From Sulfitobacter indolifex (GTDB lineage Bacteria; Pseudomonadota; Alphaproteobacteria; Rhodobacterales; Rhodobacteraceae): DNA of 64,000 nt. This document shows, one piece after another, positions 16,443-25,999 of this stretch (positions are counted from its first letter, which is position 1; each line of letters starts with the position of its first letter). The stretch covers positions 136,720-200,719 of the forward strand of contig NZ_CP084954.1 in the NCBI RefSeq assembly GCF_022788655.1. Direction: 5' to 3'. The notes under the pieces are model-generated. The model ran no database searches. It worked only from the letters and a program-made list of their open reading frames with translations, and was not told where the DNA came from. A program made the position numbers and the translations under genes.

Positions 16443-17891
16443 ATGACTACTCTGACCGCGCCGCGCGACCTGCCTCAAACAGACGCGCGCGACCATAGCG
16501 CTCTGCTTGACGACCTGCGCCAAGCCATCGGTGACACATATGTCGTGACCAACGCAAAAGACTTTGACGCAAGGCTGATCGAAGACCGCGGACTGCGGCG
16601 CGGCACGGCGCTGGCCCTGCTGCGCCCCGGTTCAACCGACGAGGTCGCCACCTGCATGCGCCTGTGCCACGCAGCACAGGTGCCGGTGACTCCGCAGGGT
16701 GGCAACACCGGACTTGCAGGCGGCGGCGTGCCGAATGGGGGGGTAATCCTGACGACTGAGCGTCTGAACCAAATTCGTCAAGTCGACCCGACCAATGCGA
16801 CCATGACGGTCGAAGCGGGCTGCATTCTGGCAAACATTCAAGCCGCTGCTGATGGGGTCGATGCGCTGTTTCCGCTGTCTTTAGCCTCCGAAGGCTCCTG
16901 CCAAATCGGCGGCAACCTGTCGACCAACGCGGGCGGAACGGCGGTGCTGCGTTACGGCAATACCCGCGATCTGGTCTTGGGTGTCGAAGTGGTATTGCCC
17001 GATGGCCGTGTGCTGAATGACCTTAGCGGCTTGCGGAAAAACAACACTGGCTTTGATCTTAAGCACCTCTTTATCGGGGCCGAAGGTACGCTTGGGATTA
17101 TCACTGCGGCAGTCATCAAACTCTTCCCCAAACCGACCGCCCGCGCCACGACATTGGTGGCCTGCACCGGTCCCGAGCCTGCGCTTGCTCTCTACGCCCG
17201 GATGCGCGGGCAAGCTGCTGATACACTCTCTACTTTTGAATATATCGACCGGCTTGGCCTGCAAATGGTGATCGACCACGCGCCGGGGTGTAATGATCCG
17301 ATGACAGAGGCGCATCCCGCTTATTGTCTGATCGAACTCACTGGCAATGGCGCGCAGGCTGCCCTCGATACGCGGCTCGAAAGCGCGTTGGAAGCAGCGT
17401 TTGAGGCGGAGGAGATCACCGACGCGGTGATCGGCGCATCTGAGGCGCAAAAAGACGCGCTTTGGGCATTGCGGGAAAACCTCTCAGAAGCGCAAAAGCC
17501 TGAAGGTGCGTCGATCAAACATGACGTATCGGTCCCGGTCTCCCGCGTGGCCGATTTCATCCGCGAGGCGACCCAAGCTTGCATGGATCACATGCCCGGC
17601 CTGCGGCCCTGCCCGTTTGGCCATTTCGGCGACGGGAACTTGCATTTCAACCTGTCACGCCCTGTGGATATGGCAGATGCCGACTTTTTGGCGGAATACG
17701 GAGCCTTCAACCGCATCGTGCATGATATCGTGCACCAAATGGGCGGTTCTTTTTCGGCGGAACACGGCATCGGCACCTTCAAACGCGCTGAGCTCCGCCG
17801 CTATAAAGATCCGGTTGCGCTGGAGTTGATGGAGCAGATTAAAGCAACACTTGACCCGGGCCACTTAATGAACCCGGGCAAAATACTCTAA
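16443..17891 (+). CDS. FAD-linked D-2-hydroxyacid dehydrogenase (GlcD/D2HGDH type)
   Basis: A 482-residue flavoprotein. The FAD-binding PCMH fold is at about residues 45-225, with PQGGNTGLAGGG and GSCQIGGNLSTNAGG. The C-terminal domain shows the metal-site motif HFGDGNLHFN and SAEHGIGTFKR. The family oxidises D-lactate, D-2-hydroxyglutarate or glycolate and passes electrons to an electron-transfer flavoprotein or quinone. An AGGA sequence lies before the ATG, 12 bp after the ThDP gene. It is last in the TAXI-TRAP operon and nearly touches the convergent SDR gene (4 bp). D stereospecificity fits the idea that a nickel-pincer racemase works in the same pathway, but no racemase gene is visible. 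Confidence 0.88.
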   Translation: MTTLTAPRDLPQTDARDHSALLDDLRQAIGDTYVVTNAKDFDARLIEDRGLRRGTALALLRPGSTDEVATCMRLCHAAQVPVTPQGGNTGLAGGGVPNGGVILTTERLNQIRQVDPTNATMTVEAGCILANIQAAADGVDALFPLSLASEGSCQIGGNLSTNAGGTAVLRYGNTRDLVLGVEVVLPDGRVLNDLSGLRKNNTGFDLKHLFIGAEGTLGIITAAVIKLFPKPTARATTLVACTGPEPALALYARMRGQAADTLSTFEYIDRLGLQMVIDHAPGCNDPMTEAHPAYCLIELTGNGAQAALDTRLESALEAAFEAEEITDAVIGASEAQKDALWALRENLSEAQKPEGASIKHDVSVPVSRVADFIREATQACMDHMPGLRPCPFGHFGDGNLHFNLSRPVDMADADFLAEYGAFNRIVHDIVHQMGGSFSAEHGIGTFKRAELRRYKDPVALELMEQIKATLDPGHLMNPGKIL

Positions 17892-17895
17892 TGGC

Positions 17896-18642
17896 CTATC
17901 CGCGCCCGGCGAAGGGCATCTTGGTGGCCATAACGGTGACGAACATCGCGTTTGCATCCAGTGACAGTTTCGCCATGTAAGACAGCGTCGCTGCAACGTC
18001 GTTCACATCCATGCGCGGCTCTGACATGCGGCTGCCGTTGGGCTGCAAGATGCCCGCTTTCATACGCTCTGTCATCTCACTCGCCGCATTGCCGATGTCT
18101 ATCTGTCCGCAAGCAATGTCATGGGGTCGCCCATCAAGTGATAACGCGCGGGTAAGTCCGGTGATCGCATGTTTTGTGGCCGTATAGGGCACGGATAAGG
18201 GCCGCGGCACATGCGCGCTGATCGAGCCGTTGTTAATGATCCGCCCACCTTTAGGTTCTTGCCGTTTCATCAGCGCAAAGGCCGCGCGGGCGCAAAGGAA
18301 CGACCCGGTGAGATTGGTGGCCACGATGTCATTCCAATCCGCGACGCTCAGCGCGTCCAACTCTACCGCAGGGCCGTTGCGCCCGGCATTGTTGAATAGA
18401 AGGTCCAACCGCCCAAAGGTGGTTTCAATCTTTTCAAACAGCACGGCAACATCCGCCTCGACACCCACGTCGGCGGCGACGGCCAGATGCCCCTCTCCCG
18501 CAAGCGTTGCGCGTCCCTCGTCAATCTTGTCTTGCCGCCGTCCTGTCAGAACCACGGTGAACCCATCCCGCGCTAGCTGCTGCGCACAGGCTAAGCCAAC
18601 GCCGCTGCCGGCACCCGTGATCAACGCAATTTTTCGGTCCAT
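17896..18642 (-). CDS. SDR-family oxidoreductase
   Basis: A 248-residue classical short-chain dehydrogenase/reductase. TGAGSGVG near the N-terminus binds NAD(P), NNAGRN stabilises the fold, and the catalytic Ser and Tyr-x-x-x-Lys appear in NNGSIS and PYTATKHA. Substrates in the family range over sugars and secondary alcohols. It is a single gene, convergent with the FAD dehydrogenase gene and divergent from a TetR gene. The candidate GntR operator at 18675 lies 33 bp upstream of its start and shares 13 bases with the site before the sugar-acid gntR gene, so a role as a sugar or sugar-acid dehydrogenase feeding the pathway at 1-8 kb is plausible. Confidence 0.88.
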   Translation of the reverse strand: MDRKIALITGAGSGVGLACAQQLARDGFTVVLTGRRQDKIDEGRATLAGEGHLAVAADVGVEADVAVLFEKIETTFGRLDLLFNNAGRNGPAVELDALSVADWNDIVATNLTGSFLCARAAFALMKRQEPKGGRIINNGSISAHVPRPLSVPYTATKHAITGLTRALSLDGRPHDIACGQIDIGNAASEMTERMKAGILQPNGSRMSEPRMDVNDVAATLSYMAKLSLDANAMFVTVMATKMPFAGRG

Positions 18643-18674
18643 CGCATTATTCCATTCATAAGGGTATTGCCTGA

Positions 18675-18692
18675 AAATCTAATATATATGAT
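18675..18692. promoter_or_regulatory. Candidate GntR operator, site 3
   Basis: AAATCTAATATATATGAT shares its first 13 bases exactly with the reverse complement of site 1 at 534-550. It lies 33 bp upstream of the SDR start, where a repressor could block transcription. Confidence 0.5.
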
Positions 18693-18773
18693 CCGCAGAG
18701 GATAGGGTTTTCCACTGGTCTTTTACCAACGCCCCCAGCCCAAAACCTATCGCCTCACATTTCCAAGAGGGGT

Positions 18774-18790
18774 ATAGACGACCGGTCTAT
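18774..18790. promoter_or_regulatory. Inverted repeat before TetR gene
   Basis: ATAGAC-GACCG-GTCTAT is a 17-bp inverted repeat with perfect 6-bp arms, 20 bp before the tetR start. The shape recalls boxes of NemR-type TetR repressors, which fits the oxidoreductase gene downstream. Autorepression of the tetR-mdr operon is likely. Confidence 0.6.
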
Positions 18791-18809
18791 TACTGCATAA
18801 ATACCCCCT

Positions 18810-19421
18810 ATGACCGAGGCAAAGAAATCAGACCAAACGCGGCAACGCATCTTGGACACCGGACGTAGCCTCGTGCTGCGGCACGGGTTCTCGGGCGTTG
18901 GCCTATCGCGCATCCTGAGCGAGAGCGGAGTGCCCAAGGGCTCTTTCTACTATTACTTTGCATCGAAAGAAGCCTTCGGCACGGCGATGCTTGCCGACTA
19001 TGTAGAGGGTTACCTTACCCGTGTTGACGCGCTCATAGCTGGCCCAGGCCAAGCGGGTGATAAGCTTGATAGTTTCTGGGACGCATGGCTGAGCCAATCC
19101 AGCGCGCCGGGGATCGCCAGCGCCTGTTTGGTGGTCAAGCTTGGCTCCGAAGTCGCTGATCTGTCTGATCCGATGCGCGATACATTAGATCAAGGTGTTG
19201 ACGCTTTGGTAAACCGTATTGCGCAATTGTTGCGGCACGGTGCGCAAGATGGCTCCGTGCGCGCGGTGGACGATCCTGAAACCACCGCCCGTATGCTCTA
19301 TGCCAAATGGCTAGGTGCTGCGGTGCTCGCCAAACTTGCCCGTAGCGATGCGCCTCTGCGCATGGCCCGGGCTGAAACCTCTGTCCAACTCTCCCCCATC
19401 CGGGACCAACTCCCAACCTGA
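18810..19421 (+). CDS. TetR/AcrR-family regulator
   Basis: A 203-residue repressor-like protein. The N-terminal helix-turn-helix (about residues 10-55) includes TRQRILDTGRSLVLRHGFSG and GVPKGSFYYYFASKEAFG, standard for the family; the rest is a variable helical ligand domain. A cysteine in ASACLVVKLGSEV sits where NemR/AcuR-like relatives carry a reactive residue, so sensing of electrophiles such as quinones or aldehydes is possible but unproven. It is 11 bp before an MDR oxidoreductase gene and has the inverted repeat 18774-18790 in its promoter, which suggests an autoregulated two-gene operon. Confidence 0.87.
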   Translation: MTEAKKSDQTRQRILDTGRSLVLRHGFSGVGLSRILSESGVPKGSFYYYFASKEAFGTAMLADYVEGYLTRVDALIAGPGQAGDKLDSFWDAWLSQSSAPGIASACLVVKLGSEVADLSDPMRDTLDQGVDALVNRIAQLLRHGAQDGSVRAVDDPETTARMLYAKWLGAAVLAKLARSDAPLRMARAETSVQLSPIRDQLPT

Positions 19422-19432
19422 AAGGAAACAGC

Positions 19433-20413
19433 ATGTTTGCTGCCATCCACGACACCTTTGGCGAACCCGCCGATGTTCTGACCACCCGCGAAACCGACAC
19501 GCCCGCGCCCGCCGCTGGCGAAGCGCTGATCCGCATGGTGCTGTCGCCCATCCACAACCACGATCTTTGGACCGTGCGCGGTAACTATGGCTACAAGCCC
19601 GAACTGCCCGGCGCCATTGGCGGGTCTGAAGCGCTCGGCATCGTTGAAGCCGTCGGTGAAGGTGTTGATGATACGCTGATCGGCAAACGCGTCACGGCGG
19701 CTGGCTTCCACGGCGCATGGGCCGAATATTTCACCGCCCCCGCCGCAGGTCTGCTGCCCCTGCCCGAAGCGATCTCGGACGAGGCGGGCGCGCAGCTGAT
19801 CGCCATGCCATTCAGCGCCCTGTCGCTGCTGGAGACACTGAAAGTCGGCGAAGGCGACTGGCTGATTCAGACCGCTGCCAATGGTGCCGTGGGCAAGATC
19901 ATGGTCGGTTTGGCCAAAGCGCGGGGCGTAAATTTGCTGAACCTCGTGCGCCGCGAGGGAGCCGCCGAGGAACTGCGCGAAACGGGCGCCGAGAACGTGC
20001 TTTCCACCGATGACGCAGATTGGCAGAGCAAAGCGCGCGCGCTGATCGGCAAGGCCGGTGCAGTTTCGGCAATCGACTCTGTCGGCGGCGAGTTAGGTGG
20101 TCAGCTGGTTGAGCTTTTGGGCAAAGATGGCGAGCTGATCGTTTTCGGCACGGCGACAGGTCAGCCGCTCACCATGTCCTCTGGCGAACTGATCATGAAG
20201 CACATCACCGTCAAAGGCTTCTGGGGGTCGCGGGTTAGCGGCGAGATGGCACCTGAGACTCGCGTTCGTTTAATCGGCGAACTGGTGCAACTGGCGGCCA
20301 AGGGTCAGCTTCCGCTCGACACGGGTGGCATCTACCCACTGGCCGAGGTGACCGAAGCGATGAAAGCCGCGCTGACCACAGGCCGTGGCGGGAAGGTTAT
20401 GCTGCGCCCCTGA
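19433..20413 (+). CDS. Zinc-free MDR oxidoreductase (quinone reductase-like)
   Basis: A 326-residue medium-chain dehydrogenase/reductase. The N-terminal GroES-like domain is followed by a Rossmann domain with IQTAANGAVGKIMVGLAKA, the AxxGxxG NADPH motif of zinc-free members such as QOR and enoyl reductase. The zinc-binding cysteines of alcohol dehydrogenases are not seen. It probably reduces quinones or reactive enones in the cytoplasm. AAAGGAAAC lies before the ATG, 11 bp after the tetR stop. A strong hairpin ends the operon. The exact substrate is unknown. Confidence 0.85.
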   Translation: MFAAIHDTFGEPADVLTTRETDTPAPAAGEALIRMVLSPIHNHDLWTVRGNYGYKPELPGAIGGSEALGIVEAVGEGVDDTLIGKRVTAAGFHGAWAEYFTAPAAGLLPLPEAISDEAGAQLIAMPFSALSLLETLKVGEGDWLIQTAANGAVGKIMVGLAKARGVNLLNLVRREGAAEELRETGAENVLSTDDADWQSKARALIGKAGAVSAIDSVGGELGGQLVELLGKDGELIVFGTATGQPLTMSSGELIMKHITVKGFWGSRVSGEMAPETRVRLIGELVQLAAKGQLPLDTGGIYPLAEVTEAMKAALTTGRGGKVMLRP

Positions 20414-20427
20414 TCGACATCTAAATT

Positions 20428-20458
20428 CTGCAGCGGCCTTAGAATGGGGCCGCTGCAG
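20428..20458 (+). terminator. Terminator hairpin after MDR gene
   Basis: CTGCAGCGGCC (20428-20438) and GGCCGCTGCAG (20448-20458) form a perfect 11-bp stem with a 9-base loop, 14 bp after the stop. No T-run follows, but stem and position fit a terminator that separates this operon from the urease genes. Confidence 0.75.
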
Positions 20459-20589
20459 TCAAGCAATCCTGAATTCTCGCGGCGCCTAAAAACAAGACGC
20501 GTCCAGAAATTTCCGCCCGATATTTGGGCAACACCCGCTGTCAGGCGCCCATTTGATGCCTCAGAGATGACTCTTACCCATCTCTATGG

Positions 20590-20603
20590 TGATTAAAAAA
20601 TCA
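20590..20603. promoter_or_regulatory. AT-rich inverted repeat before ureD
   Basis: TGATT-AAAA-AATCA lies 11 bp before the proposed ureD start, inside the 200-bp gap. It could be an operator or just part of the leader. It does not match an FNR box (TTGAT-N4-ATCAA), because the spacing and outer bases differ. Confidence 0.25.
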
Positions 20604-20613
20604 TCGGAATTTT

Positions 20614-21471
20614 GTGGGTGGAGCCGTCACCATTCTCCTTGAGACTAGCATAAGCAGCCCGAGCGCGATCCCGGTGCAGCCGCGCGCTATCGGCGCTGCA
20701 ATGGTTTCGGCCAAAGCGGCGCGGGGTCGCTCGACGCTCGGTGACCTGCGCCAATCTGGTGCAATGAAACTGCTTTTCCCCCGTCCCGACGGAGCCGCGC
20801 TGCAAGTGATTGCTATCAATACCGCTGGTGGTCTCACGGGTGGTGATGCTTTCACCCTCACCGCTTGCGCCGAAGAGGGCGCGGCACTCAGTCTCACCAC
20901 ACAGGCCGCCGAGCGGGCCTATCGGGCGCAGCCGGGGGAAGTGGCCTCGGTGCGAAATACAATCACTGCGAAACCCGGGGCAACGCTGCATTGGCTGCCA
21001 CAGGAAACGATCCTTTATGAGGGATGCGCGCTGCGGCGGAGCCTTTCGGTGGACCTTGCCGACGACGCGTCACTTCTACTGGTAGAGCCGCTGGTCTTTG
21101 GCCGCGCGGCCATGGGCGAAGCGCTACGCCACGTGAATTTCCGCGACACGAATAGGGTCAGCCGTGCAGGCCGACCGCTTTATTTAGACGCCATGACGCT
21201 GCGCGGCGATGTGACTGCCCATCTGGCCGCGCCGCATGTCGCCGCAGGCGCCGGTGCTTTGGCGACGCTGATCTATGTCGCCCCCGACGCCGAAGCGCGG
21301 CTTGCGCCCCTGCGTGCGCAGTTGCCCAAAAGCGGTGGCGCCAGTCTGATCGGCCCTGACCTTCTTGCCGCGCGCATTCTTGCGCCGGATAGTTTCGATC
21401 TTCGCCAATCGCTCGTGCCGATCCTGCGCGAATTGAGTGGTGACACCCTTCCCCGATCATGGATGACCTGA
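20614..21471 (+). CDS. ureD: Urease accessory protein UreD
   Basis: A 285-residue UreD/UreH. It forms a complex with UreF and UreG that delivers nickel to the urease apoprotein. Recognisable segments are [26 protein letters not shown] and [16 protein letters not shown]. The longest frame starts at a GTG (20614) with no clear ribosome-binding site, so the true start may differ by a few codons; an ATG at 20701 would remove the conserved QPRAIGAAM region and is less likely. It is the first gene of ureDABCEFG, 1 bp before ureA. Confidence 0.9.
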   Translation: MGGAVTILLETSISSPSAIPVQPRAIGAAMVSAKAARGRSTLGDLRQSGAMKLLFPRPDGAALQVIAINTAGGLTGGDAFTLTACAEEGAALSLTTQAAERAYRAQPGEVASVRNTITAKPGATLHWLPQETILYEGCALRRSLSVDLADDASLLLVEPLVFGRAAMGEALRHVNFRDTNRVSRAGRPLYLDAMTLRGDVTAHLAAPHVAAGAGALATLIYVAPDAEARLAPLRAQLPKSGGASLIGPDLLAARILAPDSFDLRQSLVPILRELSGDTLPRSWMT

Positions 21472-21472
21472 C

Positions 21473-21775
21473 GTGCAATTAACCCCGCGAGAAAAAGACA
21501 AACTGCTGATCTCAATGGCCGCCGAGGTGGCGCGCAAACGCCTTGCGCGGGGGGTCAAGCTGAACCATCCGGAAGCGATTGCCTTGATCACCGACATGGT
21601 GGTCGAAGGCGCGCGGGATGGGCGCAGCGTGGCCGATATGATGCAGGCGGGTGCCCATGTGATCACCCGCGACGACTGTATGGAGGGGGTCTCAGAGATG
21701 ATCCCCGAGGTGCAGGTCGAAGCGACTTTCCCCGACGGGACCAAGCTCGTCACCGTTCACAACCCTATTAGATAA
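21473..21775 (+). CDS. ureA: Urease subunit gamma
   Basis: A 100-residue UreA, the usual length for a separate gamma subunit. It begins [20 protein letters not shown] and contains [14 protein letters not shown], both conserved. With UreB and UreC it builds the nickel urease trimer that splits urea to ammonia and carbamate in the cytoplasm. The GTG start at 21473 comes 1 bp after ureD. A small membrane-protein gene, not ureB, follows directly. Confidence 0.95.
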   Translation: MQLTPREKDKLLISMAAEVARKRLARGVKLNHPEAIALITDMVVEGARDGRSVADMMQAGAHVITRDDCMEGVSEMIPEVQVEATFPDGTKLVTVHNPIR

Positions 21776-21784
21776 GGATATTCC

Positions 21785-21982
21785 ATGCCACGCTTTGCCC
21801 CTCTTCTTGCCCTCCCGCTCACGTCGCTTGCCACGACCGCCTTTGCCCATACAGCGCCAATCCCACACGGTCATGGTGGCGAAGCGGGAGGCTCATTGAC
21901 GATGTATATCGTCGCGGGTTTGGCTTTTGCGCTGTCAGGACTGATTGCCGTTAAGCGCCGTTTGAAATCTGCCAAAGCATGA
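21785..21982 (+). CDS. Small His-containing membrane protein in urease operon
   Basis: A 65-residue protein not assigned to a named family. A signal-like N-terminus ([16 protein letters not shown]) precedes a short His/Gly stretch, [12 protein letters not shown], and one transmembrane helix ([17 protein letters not shown]) with a basic tail. It lies 9 bp after ureA and overlaps ureB by 4 bp (ATGA), so it is clearly part of the urease operon. The short periplasmic His segment could bind nickel, but this is speculation; it could equally be an anchor or be unrelated to metal. Coding is supported by position, overlap and a clean signal/TM layout. Confidence 0.75.
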   Translation: MPRFAPLLALPLTSLATTAFAHTAPIPHGHGGEAGGSLTMYIVAGLAFALSGLIAVKRRLKSAKA

Positions 21983-22283
21983 TCCCCGGCGAGATCATTC
22001 CGGCAGAGGACACGCTTACCCTTAACGCTGACAGCAAAGCGATCACGCTGATGGTGGCCAATACCGGAGACCGCCCGGTGCAGGTCGGCAGTCATTACCA
22101 TTTCGCCGAAAGCAATCCGGCGCTGGCGTTTGATCGCACGACGGCGCGGGGGTATCGCCTCGACATCGCTGCGGGCACCGCCGTGCGGTTTGAGCCCGGC
22201 CAGCGTCGCGAGGTACCCCTTATCCCGTTCAGCGGCGATCGGCGCATCTTTGGTTTCAATAGCGCGGTGATGGGAGACCTGTG

Positions 22284-22284
<1 letters not shown>
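21979..22284 (+). CDS. ureB: Urease subunit beta
   Basis: A 101-residue UreB starting [20 protein letters not shown]. It contains [19 protein letters not shown] and [16 protein letters not shown], hallmarks of the beta subunit. It is structural and helps to shape the UreC active-site flap. Its ATG overlaps the end of the small membrane-protein gene, and its TGA shares a base with the ureC ATG, so translation is tightly coupled. Confidence 0.95.
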
Positions 22285-24020
<1,736 letters not shown>

Positions 24021-24030
24021 AGGATCTATT

Positions 24031-24525
24031 ATGACCCCAATCCTTTGCCAAGATATCCGCCGCGCACCCGATTGGACCGATGCGAGTGATCAAGTGGAGC
24101 TGACCTATGATGGGCGTTTTCTGCGCCGTCGCGTGCTCACGACCACGGGCGGACTGTCGTTCTTGGTCGATCTCGCGCAGACTGCCTCGCTTGATCATGG
24201 CGATGCTTTTGTCTTGTCCGATGGGCGTGTGGTTGAGGTCGTGGCGGCCGACGAAGTCCTGTTGGAAGTAACCGGTTCTGACCTGCCGCGCATTGCGTGG
24301 CATATTGGCAATCGACACAGCCCTTGCCAGATAGAGGCCGACCGCCTTGTCATCCAACGCGATCATGTGATGGTCAAAATGCTGGCCCAGATCGGCGCAG
24401 AAACCCGCGAGATCACCGGCCCCTTCCGCCCCGAAGGCGGTGCTTATGGACACGGGCGCACCCACGGGCATGACCACAGCCATGCCCACCACGCCCCCCA
24501 AGATCACGACCACACTCATGCCTAA
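24031..24525 (+). CDS. ureE: Urease nickel metallochaperone UreE
   Basis: A 164-residue UreE. The N-terminal peptide-binding part and the ferredoxin-like metal domain (WHIGNRHSPCQIE, then IQRDHVMVKML with the interface histidine) are followed by a His/Asp-rich tail of about 30 residues, which typically stores extra nickel. It hands nickel to UreG. AAGGA lies 6 bp before the ATG at 24031; a longer upstream frame overlaps ureC and is rejected. Its 3' end overlaps ureF by 8 bp. Confidence 0.93.
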   Translation: MTPILCQDIRRAPDWTDASDQVELTYDGRFLRRRVLTTTGGLSFLVDLAQTASLDHGDAFVLSDGRVVEVVAADEVLLEVTGSDLPRIAWHIGNRHSPCQIEADRLVIQRDHVMVKMLAQIGAETREITGPFRPEGGAYGHGRTHGHDHSHAHHAPQDHDHTHA

Positions 24526-25165
24526 CACCAACCAGGCTGAGCAGCTCCTGACGCTGGTGCAGATGTTCTCCCCCTCCTATCCGGTAGGGGCATTTGCCTA
24601 TAGCCACGGGCTGGAATGGGCCGTGCAGGACGGGGCCGTGACTGACCGGGATAGTCTTAACGATTGGCTAGGTACGGTGTTGCGGCACGGGGCTGGATTG
24701 GCCGACGCCCTGTTTCTCGCGGCCGCCTACCGTGCAGATGCCCCGTCGGAGATTGACGCCGAGGCCCGCGCCTTTGCGGCCTCGGCCGAACGGCTCAAGG
24801 AAACCGTGTTGCAAGGCGAAGCCTTTGCCCGTGCCAGTGCGGAAATTTGGCAGATCGACCTGCCTTCGCTATGCTATCCTGTCGCGGTTGGTCGGGCCGC
24901 CGCGCTGCAAGGGCTCCCCCTGCGTCAAACGCTCGAGATGTTTCTCCACGCTTTCGCGGCCAACCTCGCCACAGCCGGAATGCGGCTTATTCCATTGGGG
25001 CAGACCGAGGGGCAGATCATCATTCGCACCCTTGCACCGCTTTGCCTTGAGATTGCCGAGACCGCAGAAAATGGCACGCTCGACGATCTCACCTCTACCG
25101 CCTTTTTAAGCGACATCGCCGCCATGAAGCACGAAACCCAGTATTCGAGGATTTTCCGCACATGA
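24518..25165 (+). CDS. ureF: Urease accessory protein UreF
   Basis: A 215-residue all-helical UreF that acts as a fidelity factor between UreD and the GTPase UreG. Near the N-terminus [17 protein letters not shown] is diagnostic. The ATG at 24518 lies inside the end of ureE (8-bp overlap); a longer frame from 24440 would translate the ureE His-tail region out of frame and is rejected. It overlaps ureG by 4 bp. Confidence 0.93.
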   Translation: MPNTNQAEQLLTLVQMFSPSYPVGAFAYSHGLEWAVQDGAVTDRDSLNDWLGTVLRHGAGLADALFLAAAYRADAPSEIDAEARAFAASAERLKETVLQGEAFARASAEIWQIDLPSLCYPVAVGRAAALQGLPLRQTLEMFLHAFAANLATAGMRLIPLGQTEGQIIIRTLAPLCLEIAETAENGTLDDLTSTAFLSDIAAMKHETQYSRIFRT

Positions 25166-25806
25166 AACGCAACAACGGCCCCCTACGCGTCGGCATCGGT
25201 GGCCCCGTGGGCGCGGGTAAAACCACCCTGACCGCCGCGCTTTGCCGCGCTCTGCGGGACAGGCTTTCGGTGGGCGTCATCACCAATGACATCTACACCC
25301 AAGAAGACGCCGAAGCCCTGATGCGGATGCAGGTGCTGCCGCAAGACCGGATTATCGGCGTCGAAACCGGCGGTTGCCCCCATACGGCAATCCGCGAGGA
25401 TGCGTCGATCAACCTTGCCGCTGTGGCTGAAATGGTGGCACGGCACCCGGAGGTTGAAATCGTGCTTATCGAAAGCGGCGGCGACAATTTGTCAGCCACC
25501 TTTAGTCCCGAACTGGCAGATGTGACCCTGTATGTGATCGATGTCGCCGCAGGCGAGGAGATACCTCGCAAGGGGGGGCCAGCAATAACGAAGTCCGATA
25601 TCCTAGTGATTAACAAGACCGACCTCGCCCCTCACGTTGGCGCGTCGCTTGACGTTATGCAGCGTGATAGCGCGCGGATGCGGCCAAACTTGCCAACGGT
25701 TTTCTGCGCGTTGAAATCCGGTGAGGGGATCGACGATGTGCTGGGGCATCTGGCACAGGTCGGCGGGTTGGAACTTGGCCTGCGTTACTCCGCTGTGGCT
25801 GACTAA
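25162..25806 (+). CDS. ureG: Urease GTPase UreG
   Basis: A 214-residue SIMIBI-class GTPase that drives nickel insertion. The P-loop is [11 protein letters not shown], the metal-binding motif [15 protein letters not shown] carries the Cys-Pro-His site, and [11 protein letters not shown] gives guanine specificity. It overlaps ureF (ATGA) and is the last urease gene. A 193-bp gap with no recognisable gene separates it from a DUF2793 gene. Confidence 0.95.
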   Translation: MKRNNGPLRVGIGGPVGAGKTTLTAALCRALRDRLSVGVITNDIYTQEDAEALMRMQVLPQDRIIGVETGGCPHTAIREDASINLAAVAEMVARHPEVEIVLIESGGDNLSATFSPELADVTLYVIDVAAGEEIPRKGGPAITKSDILVINKTDLAPHVGASLDVMQRDSARMRPNLPTVFCALKSGEGIDDVLGHLAQVGGLELGLRYSAVAD

Positions 25807-25999
25807 CTTCGATAGATATCCACCATTGGGATTTATACCTCGATCCGGTGCACCGTGTCGTTGCAACAGTTTGGGTATCCTCCCGACAGAAGATCGCCGG
25901 TTTCGGGGGCACCCGTTGCCCGCTGTCCGTGCGCCCTGTTGTGAGACTGGCAAGACTTACTTTCCACAGTCACAGGCACCCATAACGCGGAGAACCCCC

